Positions 46,648 to 55,614 of a stretch of 64,000 nucleotides of DNA are shown one piece after another (within the stretch, counting starts at the first letter, position 1; every line of letters starts with the position of its first letter). The stretch is from Streptomyces sp. 35G-GA-8. Its GTDB lineage: Bacteria; Actinomycetota; Actinomycetes; Streptomycetales; Streptomycetaceae. The notes under the pieces are model-generated. The model was not told the origin of the DNA, made no database searches, and worked only from the letters and a program-made list of their open reading frames with translations. The position numbers and the translations under genes were made by a program. Location of the stretch: NCBI RefSeq assembly GCF_023534745.1, contig NZ_JAMHJQ010000003.1, positions 1 to 64,000 on the forward strand, written 5' to 3'.

Positions 46648-47946
46648 ATGGACCAGCCCCGCGCCCTTGTCATCGGCGGTGGGATCGGCGGACTGAGCGC
46701 GGCCGTGGCCCTGCGGCAGCGAGGATGGGCGGTCACCGTGCTGGAGCGCGCGCCGGAGCTGACCCCGGTCGGCGCCGGCCTCGCCCTCGCGCCGAACGCG
46801 CAGCGCGCCCTGGATGTCATCGGGCTCGGCGACCGGATCCGTGCCCTCTCCGCCTGGCAGGGCGACGGCGGGCTGCGCGCCCCCGGCGGTCGCTGGCTCT
46901 CCCGTACGAGCAGTGAGGCCGCCGCCGACCGCTTCGGCGGCCCCCTCGTTCTGGTCCATCGGGCCACCCTCGTCTCCCTCCTGGCCTCCGCCCTGCCCGA
47001 AGGCGTGGTGCGCACTGGTACGGCCGCCGCGCTCGTGGATCCGGGCGGCGAGCGAGGTCCGGCCGTCGTCAGCACCCAGGACGGCGAGCTGGAGGCCGAA
47101 CTCGTCGTGGCCGCAGACGGCATCCGCTCCGCCGTACGCCGGACGCTGTTCCCGGACCATCCGGGCCCCCGCTACACCGGATCGACCACCTGGCGCGTGA
47201 TCGTCCCGGCCCCGGAGCGGCCGTTCGCGCCGCACGAGACCTGGGGACGGGGGCGGTTGTGGGGCACCCAGCCGCTCAAGGACGGCCGCGTGTACGCGTA
47301 TGCCATGGCCACGGCCCCCGAGGGCGCCCACGCGCCCGACGACGAGCGGGCGGAGCTGCGCCGGCTCTTCGGCGACTGGCACGACCCCGTACCGGGGATC
47401 ATCGAGGCCGCCGACCCCGGGCAGGTGCTGCGGAGCGACGTCCACGAGATGGCCGTACCGCTGCCCGCGTACCACCGGGGCCGGGTGGCCCTGCTCGGTG
47501 ACGCCGCGCACGCGATGCAACCCACGCTGGGGCAGGGCGCCAACCAGGCCATCGAGGACGCCATCGTCCTCGCGCACCATGTCGGAGTGGACGGCGACCT
47601 CGGGCCCGGCGCCCGGCCTGCCGGGGGACTCGCGACACCCGACCCGGCCGCCGGGTTCGCGGCCGGACCCCTGGCACACGACCCGGCCGCCGGGCTCGCC
47701 TCCTACTCGGCCGACCGGCTGCCGCGTACGACCGCCATCGTCCGCCAGGCCACCAGAACGGGCCGGATGACCGCCGTCCGCGGCCCGGTCGCCGTCGCCC
47801 TGCGCGACGCGCTGATCGTCGCCGTGTCCCGCCTCGGGCCAGGACTTGTTCTGCGCGGCTTCGCCGGGATCGCCGACTGGCGGCCCCCGGGGCGCACGTA
47901 TGCTTCCGGGACGGCGCGTAAGAACAGGCTGGGGAGGCCCTTGTGA
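46648..47946 (+). CDS. FAD-dependent monooxygenase
   Basis: A 432-residue flavoprotein of the p-hydroxybenzoate hydroxylase group. The FAD site GGGIGGLSAAVALRQRG is at the N-terminus; the DG motif ADGIRSAVR and the second FAD motif LLGDAAHAMQPTLGQGANQ follow. It hydroxylates an aromatic or similar compound with NAD(P)H and oxygen; the substrate is unknown. Residues 320-345 (GGLATPDPAAGFAAGPLAH) are an unusual low-complexity insert. It is coupled to the Gfo/Idh gene by GTGA overlap and regulated by the divergent TetR. Confidence 0.9.
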   Translation: MDQPRALVIGGGIGGLSAAVALRQRGWAVTVLERAPELTPVGAGLALAPNAQRALDVIGLGDRIRALSAWQGDGGLRAPGGRWLSRTSSEAAADRFGGPLVLVHRATLVSLLASALPEGVVRTGTAAALVDPGGERGPAVVSTQDGELEAELVVAADGIRSAVRRTLFPDHPGPRYTGSTTWRVIVPAPERPFAPHETWGRGRLWGTQPLKDGRVYAYAMATAPEGAHAPDDERAELRRLFGDWHDPVPGIIEAADPGQVLRSDVHEMAVPLPAYHRGRVALLGDAAHAMQPTLGQGANQAIEDAIVLAHHVGVDGDLGPGARPAGGLATPDPAAGFAAGPLAHDPAAGLASYSADRLPRTTAIVRQATRTGRMTAVRGPVAVALRDALIVAVSRLGPGLVLRGFAGIADWRPPGRTYASGTARKNRLGRPL

Positions 47947-48851
47947 AGGTCGGCTGCATCGGGCTCGGCGACATCGCGCGGAAGGCGTATCTGCCGGTGC
48001 TCACCACACTGCCCGGGGTCGAGCTGCATCTGGGGACCCGCACCCCCGCCACCCTGGCGCGTACCGCCGAGGTCCACCACATCCCGGCGGAGCGGTGTCA
48101 CACGGATCTCGGCTCACTGCTCGCCCAGGGCCTCGACGCCGCGTTCGTGCACGCCCCGACCGCCGTGCACGCCGAGATCGTGACCCGGCTCCTGGAGGCG
48201 GGCGTACCGACCTATGTCGACAAGCCGATCGCCTACGAACTCGCCGACTCCGAGCGGATCGTGCGCCTCGCGGAGGAGCGCGGCGTGAGCCTCGCCGTCG
48301 GCTTCAACCGGCGGTTCGCGCCCGGGTACGCGCAGTGCCTGGAGCATCCGCGCGAACTGATCATCCTCCAGAAGAACCGGGTGGGTCTCCCCGAGGACCC
48401 GCGCACCTTCGTCCTCGACGACTTCATCCATGTCGTGGACACGCTGCGCTTCCTGCTCCCCGGGCCGGTCGAACACACCGACGTACGGGCGCGGATCCGG
48501 CAGGGACTGCTGCACCATGTCGTCCTCCAGCTCTCCGGCGACGGCTTCACCGCGATCGGTGTGATGAACCGGCTGAGCGGCTCCACCGAGGAGATCCTCG
48601 AAGTGTCGGGACAGGACACCAAGCGTGCCGTCCACGATCTCGCGACGATCATCGACCACAAGGGGCAGCCGAGTGTCCGGCGGCGCGGCGACTGGGTCCC
48701 GGTGGCCCGCCAGCGCGGAATCGAGCAGTGCGTACTGGCGTTCCTCGACACCGTACGGGCCGGAAAGACGCTCAGCGCGCGGGATGCGCTGCTGACTCAT
48801 GAGCTGTGCGAGCGGGTGGTACGAGAGGCGCTGGACCAGTCCGCCGCCTGA
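47943..48851 (+). CDS. Gfo/Idh/MocA-family oxidoreductase
   Basis: A 302-residue dinucleotide-dependent oxidoreductase. The Rossmann start reads VGCIGLGDIARKAYLPVL; VDKPIAYELADSE is the conserved EKP-type segment, followed by the catalytic region VGFNRRFAP and HVVDTLRF. Substrates of the family are usually sugars or polyols. It is translationally coupled to the monooxygenase gene. Its last 80 bases overlap, convergently, the 3' end of lnt. Confidence 0.87.
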   Translation: MKVGCIGLGDIARKAYLPVLTTLPGVELHLGTRTPATLARTAEVHHIPAERCHTDLGSLLAQGLDAAFVHAPTAVHAEIVTRLLEAGVPTYVDKPIAYELADSERIVRLAEERGVSLAVGFNRRFAPGYAQCLEHPRELIILQKNRVGLPEDPRTFVLDDFIHVVDTLRFLLPGPVEHTDVRARIRQGLLHHVVLQLSGDGFTAIGVMNRLSGSTEEILEVSGQDTKRAVHDLATIIDHKGQPSVRRRGDWVPVARQRGIEQCVLAFLDTVRAGKTLSARDALLTHELCERVVREALDQSAA

Positions 48852-50349
48852 GCGAGCGGGCGCCCTCCACCGCGAAGAACGCCGCCAGAACCACCAGCGC
48901 GCCATGGACCGCCCAGTCGCCGAACCGCGTGTAGAGGGTGGTGCCCCCGGCCAGCGGCAGATCGAAGACGGCGGCGGCCGAACGGTCGACACCGATCGCG
49001 CCGCCCACCCGTTCGCCCCCGGGACCGAACACCGCGCTGACGCCTGTCAGCGTGGCGTGCACCATCGCCCTGCCGTTCTCCGCCGCCCGCAGCGCCGCCA
49101 GTGAGGCATGCTGCTCCGGCGCCCAACTGCCCTGGAACGACGAGGTCGAGGACTGCGCCACCAGCACCTGCGCGCCGTCCCTGACCAACTGTCTGCTCAT
49201 ATCGGGGAACGCCGACTCGAAGCAGATCAGCGGACCGAACCGGAGCCCGCCCCTGCCCTCTCCCGGCAGCACCATCACCGACTGGCGGGTGCCGCGAATA
49301 CGGTCCTCACCGGCCGCCTTGCCCACCGAGGTCACCCAGCCGAGCGCGGCACGGGCCGGTATGTACTCGCCGAAGGGCACCAGCCGCATCTTGTCGTACA
49401 CATCGCCTGTCGGACCGTTCGGCCCCACCAGGACACCGCGCTTGAATATGCCCGCCCGGCCCGTCGGGTCCGTACTGCGCGCGTCGACATTGACCAGGAT
49501 CTCCGCGCCCACTGTGCGGGACAGTACGGCGATCCGCGCCGCGAGATCGGGGCGCGCCGCCAGATCCGCGCCGACGCTGCTCTCGCCCCACACCACCAGA
49601 TCGAGATCCTGTCCGGCCAGCGCCCGGGTCAGCTCCTCGCCGCGCGCGAAGCGCCGTTCCACCGCACCCGTGCCGGAGACCACGCCCGGCTGGACGACCG
49701 CGATCCGCGCCAGGCCCGACCGCTCGGGCTCCGGTGCCCACCACCCCACCGATCCCACCGTGATGGCGCACATCACGATGCCGAGGGCCGCCGCCGCGCG
49801 CGCCCGGGGCACCGAGACCAGCAGGGTCAGCGCGGTGTTCACCGCGACCACCAGCAGACTCACCAGCCACACCCCGCCCACCGACGCCAGCCGCAGCGCG
49901 GGCGAGACCTCCCACTGGCTGGCGCCGAGCAGACCCCATGGGCCGCCAAGTCCCTCCCAGGACCTGATCAGTTCGACCATCAGCCAGCCCGAGGGGAGCA
50001 CGGCCAGGGCGACGGCGGCGCGGCCCGTGGAGGGCGCCCCGCCGAGCACGGCGCGTACCAGCCACCCCCACGGCGCCCACAGCAGACCCAGCAGCGCCGC
50101 GAGCACCACGATGAACACATGAAGGCTCGGTATCAGCCAGTGGTGCACGGCGACGATGAAGCCGAGCCCGCCCAGCCAGCCGTCCAGCGCCGCGCGTCGG
50201 CCCGTGGGCGCGGACCGTATGAGCAGCATCCAGGGCACCAGCGCCACATACGCCAGCCACCACAGGGACGGCGAGGGGAAGGCGAGGGCCGGGAGCGCGC
50301 CGGCGGCCAGGGCGGACGCGCCGCGCCACCACGGCGATGCCGTTCGCAT
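48772..50349 (-). CDS. lnt: Apolipoprotein N-acyltransferase
   Basis: A 525-residue membrane enzyme. Six N-terminal spans are followed by a nitrilase-type catalytic domain with the glutamate in WGESS, the lysine in YDKMRLVPFGEY and the cysteine in PLICFESAFPD. It adds a third acyl chain to lipoproteins in the membrane. GGAGG precedes the ATG. The last 80 bases overlap the Gfo/Idh gene. Confidence 0.93.
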   Translation of the reverse strand: MRTASPWWRGASALAAGALPALAFPSPSLWWLAYVALVPWMLLIRSAPTGRRAALDGWLGGLGFIVAVHHWLIPSLHVFIVVLAALLGLLWAPWGWLVRAVLGGAPSTGRAAVALAVLPSGWLMVELIRSWEGLGGPWGLLGASQWEVSPALRLASVGGVWLVSLLVVAVNTALTLLVSVPRARAAAALGIVMCAITVGSVGWWAPEPERSGLARIAVVQPGVVSGTGAVERRFARGEELTRALAGQDLDLVVWGESSVGADLAARPDLAARIAVLSRTVGAEILVNVDARSTDPTGRAGIFKRGVLVGPNGPTGDVYDKMRLVPFGEYIPARAALGWVTSVGKAAGEDRIRGTRQSVMVLPGEGRGGLRFGPLICFESAFPDMSRQLVRDGAQVLVAQSSTSSFQGSWAPEQHASLAALRAAENGRAMVHATLTGVSAVFGPGGERVGGAIGVDRSAAAVFDLPLAGGTTLYTRFGDWAVHGALVVLAAFFAVEGARSLRRRTGPAPLVPPARTAHESAAHPAR

Positions 50350-50375
50350 TCCGCGCCTCCTCCGCCGTGCCTTCC

Positions 50376-50441
50376 GGACCGCGCTTTCGGGACCGCGCTT
50401 TCCGGGCCGCGCTTTCGGGGTCCGCCTCCTCGACGAGGAGG
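50376..50441. repeat. Short repeats and hairpin upstream of lnt
   Basis: Three imperfect copies of GGACCGCGCTTTC-like sequence (50376-50416, period 14-15), followed by an 8-bp inverted repeat CCTCCTCG-A-CGAGGAGG (50425-50441). The lnt start codon is 27 bases from the first copy, so the elements sit in its leader. Confidence 0.6.
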
Positions 50442-50532
50442 TCCGAAGTCCCGTTCGTTCAGCACTCCCTTCCCCCGATCGAGGGAACTGAAGCGGATAC
50501 GGAGCAGCCGCGTCCGGCGCGTACCCCGCAGG

Positions 50533-51036
50533 TCAGCCGTCGACGGCGGGAACGATGGGATCGACGGGGGCGACAGGGGCCGCGGATGTGGCGGACGCGG
50601 CGGCGCGGCGCCACTTCTCATGGGCGACCACCGTGCGCAGCCGCCAGCCCTCCTCACCGCGCAGCAGCCCGAACGTGAACCCGCCACCGCTCACCAGGTC
50701 CTCGCCCGACGTGTGCCGCAGCGGGCAGAGATAGTCGGCCCGCAGCTCCGCGCGGTCGCCCGGATAGCCCCCGAGGTCCTGGATGCGCAGCCGCCGGTTG
50801 ACGATCAGATGCTGACGGACGGTGAACGGCCGCAGCGTGCCGGCCAGCCAGTCGGCGACCTCGGCGGCGGACCCCTCGATGCCGCCCGCCGCGGTGTAGT
50901 CGGCGCGGCCGTCCGGGGTGAACAGGGCACGGAACCCCGGCCAGTCGGCGTCGTCCATGGTCACGGCGTAGTCGGTGATCACCTCATCGATCGCCAGACG
51001 GTTCATCACGGTCGCGAGATCCACACGCTGTGTCAT
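50533..51036 (-). CDS. SnoaL/NTF2-like protein
   Basis: A 167-residue small alpha-beta protein of the SnoaL-like nuclear-transport-factor-2 fold. VITDYAVTMDDADWPGFRALF, then GRADYTAAGGIEGS and FTVRQHLIVNRRL match the family pattern. Members are isomerases, dehydratases or ligand-binding proteins. The C-terminal Ala/Pro/Val tail is low complexity. The ATG at 51036 is favoured; the frame open to 51117 is not supported. It lies 81 bases past the contractile injection operon but is not clearly part of it. Confidence 0.82.
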   Translation of the reverse strand: MTQRVDLATVMNRLAIDEVITDYAVTMDDADWPGFRALFTPDGRADYTAAGGIEGSAAEVADWLAGTLRPFTVRQHLIVNRRLRIQDLGGYPGDRAELRADYLCPLRHTSGEDLVSGGGFTFGLLRGEEGWRLRTVVAHEKWRRAAASATSAAPVAPVDPIVPAVDG

Positions 51037-51117
51037 CGGTTCAGTCTCCGTCAGCGGCAGCCCCAGGCCAAGGGCCAAGGGTGGTCGGATCGACTTCTGG
51101 ACACCAGCGTGGCCCAT

Positions 51118-52329
51118 TCAGCGCCGTCCGAAGAACTCGATCTCGGCCACGGCGGGTCGGCGGCCGGGACCGTTGCCATGGACATCGTCGATCGCGAGCC
51201 GCACCCGGACGACATCCGAGGCGCGTACGTCGAAGGTCTGCTGGCCGGGCTGGTCCTTGAGCGTGATCCTCTTCTCGGTGACCTCGTCGGACGCCGAACG
51301 CAGTGTCACCGTCAGCGCGGCGGGTCGCGCCTGCGCCAGGAACTCGTCCGCCTTGGCCGACCGGCCCGCGAAGACGACCAGCTTGAGCATCCGTACCGGC
51401 TCCTCGAAGTCGGCCTCCAGATACTCACCGAGCCCGGGCCCGGCCTCGGCGGGGACCCAGAAGCGATTGGTGTACGTGTCGAACGCGTCCCGGGGCGGAT
51501 GGTCCGACAGCGCGCTGGAGCCACGGACACGGATCGGTCGCAGCTCCTCGGGGGTACCGGTGCTGTCCTTCGTGAAGTCGAACGCGTCGGAGAGATGGGG
51601 ACGTGCGAACCAGACGGCGGCTGCCAAGAGGACGAGGGTGAGCGGAATGGCCAGGCTCGGTCGCCGCCACAGACGACGCCTGGGACGCGTGCCCGCCGTC
51701 GGCAGGGCGCGCCGACGGCGGCTCAGGAGCCGGCGCCACCACGGCAGCGGCGGTTCGGGCGGTGGTCCCGGATCCAGGAGCAGACCGCAGCGCAGACAGA
51801 GGGTGCGGTCGGGAGCGTTCTCCGTACGGCAGTTGGGGCAGCGGACGGCGGGTCCGTGGTGGGGGCGCGGTACGGCGTCGGGGTCCGGCCGGCCGGCCGG
51901 CTCGTCGGGCTCCTCGCCGGGGCCGGGTACGGGGGAGTCCAGCCGGTCGCCGGGGCGACGGGGGCCCGCGGCGACGGGTTCCGGGGCGGGCTCCCGTACA
52001 GGTTCCGGCACGGGTCCCGGCACAGGTGCCGGGGAGGTTTCCGGCGCAGGCTCTCGTACGGGTTCCGGGGCCGGAGGGTCGGCGGGCGCGGGGACGGACG
52101 GTGTGGCCGGCGTGGGGATGGGCGTGGGCGCAGACATGGGCGGGGGCGTTGGCGGCGGCGCGGGTGCCGGCAGGGGCGTTCGCCGCGACGATCCGGAATC
52201 CCCGGCACCGCTCCCCGTACCGGTCCCACCACCGGACCGCTCCGGATCGCCCCACTCCAGGAACGTCTCGCAGGACGCGCAGAACGCAGTGCCCGGCGCG
52301 TTGCGGTGCCCGCACTCGGGGCAGGTCAT
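51118..52329 (-). CDS. Zinc-ribbon, single-span membrane protein with discoidin-like domain (CIS-associated; CisA-like architecture)
   Basis: A 403-residue protein. Residues 3-20 hold a zinc ribbon (CPEC...CASC) and residues 164-181 another (CPNC...CLRC). Between them lies a 130-residue Pro-rich disordered stretch. A span at about 224-241 (PSLAIPLTLVLLAAAVWF) follows a strongly basic patch. The C-terminal part (about 250-403) is a beta-rich discoidin/carbohydrate-binding-like domain (DTYTNRFWVPAEAGPGLGEY; FDVRASDVVRVRLAIDD). The basic side near the ribbon should be cytosolic and the domain outside. It overlaps the tail protein I gene as ATGA. The layout fits the reported S. coelicolor CIS membrane factor CisA; that identity is inferred. 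Confidence 0.78.
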   Translation of the reverse strand: MTCPECGHRNAPGTAFCASCETFLEWGDPERSGGGTGTGSGAGDSGSSRRTPLPAPAPPPTPPPMSAPTPIPTPATPSVPAPADPPAPEPVREPAPETSPAPVPGPVPEPVREPAPEPVAAGPRRPGDRLDSPVPGPGEEPDEPAGRPDPDAVPRPHHGPAVRCPNCRTENAPDRTLCLRCGLLLDPGPPPEPPLPWWRRLLSRRRRALPTAGTRPRRRLWRRPSLAIPLTLVLLAAAVWFARPHLSDAFDFTKDSTGTPEELRPIRVRGSSALSDHPPRDAFDTYTNRFWVPAEAGPGLGEYLEADFEEPVRMLKLVVFAGRSAKADEFLAQARPAALTVTLRSASDEVTEKRITLKDQPGQQTFDVRASDVVRVRLAIDDVHGNGPGRRPAVAEIEFFGRR

Positions 52330-52916
52330 GGCCGCTCCCCGGACGAGGACTCGGACGGGGGCTCGGACGAGGGCTCTGCCGACGGCAGGATCTCCACCTC
52401 GTACCCGATGTGCGCGGGGATCTCCCCCTCGATCAGCTCCTCCAGACCGACCCGGTCCACCGCGTCCGGCTCGGGCACCCGTAGCCGTACGGCCACCCAG
52501 GGGCGCTCCTCGCCCGGCAGTGCCGTGTGGGGGGTCGGCGACCAGCCCGCGCCGCCGCTCTCGGTGATCTCCGGTTCCACACCGGTGCGCCGCCGGATCG
52601 CCTCCGCCAGGCCGCCGCGCGTCCCCCGGCGGCTGTGCCGGGCCACCGCCTCCGTCACCGCCGTCCGCCGCTCGCCCACCGGCGCGTCGCCGTGCGGCTC
52701 GGCGGCGACCCACTGCGCCACCCAGTCGAGGAAGTCCTCGGGCGCGCTGCGCGGATCCAGATGCGCGGGCAGATTGTCGAGAGTCAGCTGGATCGGGGCG
52801 AGCACATCGTCCAGCGCGGCGAGGAAGCGCCCCAGGAAGTCCTGCTCCAGATAGAGCGCGGGCAGCAGCTCGACCAGCGGATGCGGCGAGGGCAGTCCGG
52901 CGACGGTTCCGCGCAT
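52326..52916 (-). CDS. Phage tail protein I-like baseplate protein
   Basis: A 196-residue protein with the tail protein I (Afp12/gp7-like) pattern: LLPALYLEQDFLGRFLAALDDVLAPI, then FLDWVAQWVAAEPHGD and RGGLAEAIRRRTGVEP. It joins the baseplate wedge to the tail fibres in relatives. The tail end is Ser/Glu/Pro-rich. It starts four bases after baseplate J and its stop overlaps the CisA-like start (ATGA). Confidence 0.85.
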   Translation of the reverse strand: MRGTVAGLPSPHPLVELLPALYLEQDFLGRFLAALDDVLAPIQLTLDNLPAHLDPRSAPEDFLDWVAQWVAAEPHGDAPVGERRTAVTEAVARHSRRGTRGGLAEAIRRRTGVEPEITESGGAGWSPTPHTALPGEERPWVAVRLRVPEPDAVDRVGLEELIEGEIPAHIGYEVEILPSAEPSSEPPSESSSGERP

Positions 52917-52919
52917 CGC

Positions 52920-54872
52920 TCACACCTCCCGTATCCGCAGCTGGTGTTCGTACGAGAAGGCCAGCGCGTGCCGGTCGAGCGTGATCCTCGTCGTCGCCTC
53001 CCCGCGCCGCCCGGTCATCGGGTCCGCGGGGAAGAGCCGTACGTCCTCCACCAGATCCACCTCCGGCACCCGCTGGAGCACCGCGAACGCCTCACCGGAC
53101 TGAATGGGCCGCCCGAACGGCCAGCCCTGTCCGTCAGGGCCGCCGGTCAGCGGGTTGAAGTAGCCGTAGAGCGCGGTGAGCGCGGCCTCGCGCAGCCGCT
53201 CGGGCACGGCGCCCCTGCGTGCCTGCACCGAAGCGACGACGGTGACCCCCTGGTAGAAGGGCGGCTCCACCATCAGCCGGGCCCCGATGGGACGCCGCTC
53301 GTCCAGATGCCCGCTGATCTGCGCCATCGTGTCCGGCGGCGGGATCAGCTCGTCGAAGCTGATCCGGCCCTGTTCGTCGCTGCGCCCGGCCGGTACGACC
53401 AGCAGCCGTACCCCGCCCGCTTCCGCGTCCCGGCCCGCCGGTACGCAGTACACCCGCGCCGCGTCCGGGGCCACCTCGCGGGCCAGCAGTTCGTAGTCGT
53501 GCGGCACGACGGCGCGGTGCAGTGTCCGCAGCGTCATCGGCCCGCGCACCCGAGCGCTCTCCACCGTCTCGCCGTCGACCCCGCCCAGCGCGGGGCGCCG
53601 GTTCTCCACCCGCGCCACGAACGGCAGGGAGCCGCGCAGGACGCGCAGCGCGCCCCGGGCGACATTGCCCCGTCTGCCCCCGCCCGTGCGGTAGCCGCGC
53701 ACCCGTACCGCGCTGCCCTTGCGGGGAACCGCGCCGTAATACCGCAGGCCGCCGTCCTGTTCCCGTACGGCAGGACCGAAGTCCACCCGGCCGGAGTTGG
53801 GGTCCAGCGTGATGTGCCGGTCGTCGGGTCCCGAGTGGGCGAAGTCGTCGACCCGGGTCCAGTCGGCCCAGCCGGACCCCTCGTCCGGATCCGCCACCTC
53901 GACGACGAAGTCCCCCGGTACGACGGGCGGTCTCGCGAGCAGGAAACTCTGTCCGGGAACACCCTCCGCGGCACCGAGCACCTCGTCACGTACCGTCTCG
54001 GCGTGCGCGGCCTCGACCGTCGCCCCGATCGTGAAGGCCGTGATCCGCCGGACGGTCGGCGGCGCCACATAGCTGGGCTGGCCCGGCTCGGACTCCAGCA
54101 GCCGGCAGCGCAGCCAGCCCGCGGTACGCCGTACGACCGCCGAGGCGGCGTGGGTGCGCGGCAGATGCAGGATCAGCTCGCCCGACTTGTTGAAGCCGCC
54201 GGTATCGTCCTTCTCGATCTCGCAGGCCCGCCACTCCGTGCCGTCCCATGCCTCCCAGCGCAGCGGCGCGCGCCGCGGGTCGACGCCCACGCCCTCGACG
54301 CGGCAGTCGAGACGCAGCACGACCACCCCCGCGGGCACCGCGGCGGAGAGGCCCACATAGAGCGCGTCTCCGGGGGTGGGGGTACGGCCGAAGCAGGGCA
54401 CTTCGCGGCCGAGCGCCAGCTCCTCGGACCGCTCCACCGCTTCGCCGTCCGCCGATCGGGTGGCCAGATACGCGAACGCGCAGGGAACGATGGACAGCGG
54501 CCGGCTCGTGGTGAAGACCACCGCTTCCTCGGTCTCGGTGCGGACCGTGGCGACCTCGGTGCCCGCCCTGACCCGTACCGGCTCGGGCTGTGGCGCCGAG
54601 AGCCGGAACGTCACGTCGGTACGGGCCGCCGTCGGCGGATAGAGCCGTACCCCGATGAGATCGAGAAAGGTCAGATAGTTCTTCTCCGGCACGCGGTTCA
54701 GCCGGTAGACGAGCTGGTCGACCATGGTGGCGAAGGCCTCGATCAGGGTCACGCCGGGGTCGGAGACATTGTGGTCGGTCCACTCGGGACAGCGCTGCTG
54801 CACCAGCCGCTTGGCCTCGTCCACCAGGCCCTGGAAACGGCGGTCGTCCAGATCGGGGCTGGGAAGCGTCAC
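52920..54872 (-). CDS. Baseplate J-like protein
   Basis: A 650-residue protein, the largest baseplate component, homologous to phage baseplate J/gp6 and the Afp11-like wedge. The N-terminus DERRFQ-type segment is DDRRFQGLVDEAKRLVQQR; characteristic are VSDPGVTLIEAFATMVDQLVYRLNRVPEKNY and RPIGARLMVEPPFYQGVTVV. It forms the wedge ring with gp25 and tail protein I. GTG at 54872 overlaps the gp25 stop. Confidence 0.9.
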   Translation of the reverse strand: MTLPSPDLDDRRFQGLVDEAKRLVQQRCPEWTDHNVSDPGVTLIEAFATMVDQLVYRLNRVPEKNYLTFLDLIGVRLYPPTAARTDVTFRLSAPQPEPVRVRAGTEVATVRTETEEAVVFTTSRPLSIVPCAFAYLATRSADGEAVERSEELALGREVPCFGRTPTPGDALYVGLSAAVPAGVVVLRLDCRVEGVGVDPRRAPLRWEAWDGTEWRACEIEKDDTGGFNKSGELILHLPRTHAASAVVRRTAGWLRCRLLESEPGQPSYVAPPTVRRITAFTIGATVEAAHAETVRDEVLGAAEGVPGQSFLLARPPVVPGDFVVEVADPDEGSGWADWTRVDDFAHSGPDDRHITLDPNSGRVDFGPAVREQDGGLRYYGAVPRKGSAVRVRGYRTGGGRRGNVARGALRVLRGSLPFVARVENRRPALGGVDGETVESARVRGPMTLRTLHRAVVPHDYELLAREVAPDAARVYCVPAGRDAEAGGVRLLVVPAGRSDEQGRISFDELIPPPDTMAQISGHLDERRPIGARLMVEPPFYQGVTVVASVQARRGAVPERLREAALTALYGYFNPLTGGPDGQGWPFGRPIQSGEAFAVLQRVPEVDLVEDVRLFPADPMTGRRGEATTRITLDRHALAFSYEHQLRIREV

Positions 54873-55279
54873 GCGCCGTCCTCCTCGTGCTGCGGGATCA
54901 CATAGAACGGGAATACGAGATTCCGGGGGTCGTTGGAGCCGCGCACCGTATAGCCGATGTCGATATAGAGGACTCCGCTGTCCGCCTCGTCGAACCGGAC
55001 CGTCACCTCCGCCACCTCGATACGGGGCTCCCACCGCTCCAGCGCGAGACGCACCTCGTACGCGAGTTGCCCCGCCGTACCCGCGTCCGCCGGGGCGAAC
55101 ACGTAGTCGTTGACGGCGCAGCCGAACTCCGGCCGCATCGGGCGCTCGCCGGGCGAGGTCGCGAGGATCAGCCGGATCGATTCCTCCAGCGCGCGTTCGC
55201 CGCTCACGAGCGCGATGGAGCCGGTGGCGTCCGTACGCGGCGGGAAGGCCCAGCCCGCGCCGATGAACTGCTCTCCCAT
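54869..55279 (-). CDS. gpW/gp25-family baseplate protein
   Basis: A 136-residue baseplate wedge protein with the GPW/gp25 lysozyme-like fold: GERALEESIRLILATSPGERPMRPEFGC is the hallmark (ATxxGERxxRPxFG). It nucleates the sheath on the baseplate. It is five bases after the PAAR gene and overlaps baseplate J. Confidence 0.93.
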   Translation of the reverse strand: MGEQFIGAGWAFPPRTDATGSIALVSGERALEESIRLILATSPGERPMRPEFGCAVNDYVFAPADAGTAGQLAYEVRLALERWEPRIEVAEVTVRFDEADSGVLYIDIGYTVRGSNDPRNLVFPFYVIPQHEEDGA

Positions 55280-55284
55280 GGCGT

Positions 55285-55566
55285 TCAGCCCCCGATCAGC
55301 ACGGTCGGGCAGCCGGTCACGACGGGTGAGCCGCAGCCCGCCCGGTCACCGACCCGGGCGGCCGGTCTCCCGCCGATCAGTACGGTGGAGCTGCCGGGGC
55401 CGGCGATCGCGGACGGCGGATGTACGGCGGGAGGCGGAACGGCGCACTGGTGCGGGGTGCCGACGGTGGCGGCGGGCCGGCCGCCGATCAGCACCGACGG
55501 TACGCCCGGCGGGCCGACCGTACCGGGGTGGCCGGTGGGGTCGCCGACGCGTGCGGCTGCCGACAT
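55285..55566 (-). CDS. PAAR-domain spike-tip protein
   Basis: A 93-residue protein with PAAR repeats (SVLIGGRPAATVGTPHQC, STVLIGGRPAARVGDRAGCGSPVVTG) that fold into a sharp cone at the tip of the VgrG spike. The Cys and His residues probably hold a zinc ion. Just 48 bases after VgrG. Confidence 0.92.
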   Translation of the reverse strand: MSAAARVGDPTGHPGTVGPPGVPSVLIGGRPAATVGTPHQCAVPPPAVHPPSAIAGPGSSTVLIGGRPAARVGDRAGCGSPVVTGCPTVLIGG

Positions 55567-55614
55567 CTCCGTGTGCTCCTCTCGGCTCGTCTGCTGGGTG
55601 GCTCGGCTCGTCCG

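Noticed and set aside
49108-52854. A 1248-codon plus-strand frame opposite lnt, SnoaL-like and CIS genes
   Set aside because: It spans several real minus-strand genes and reads as low-complexity Arg/Gln/Pro sequence.
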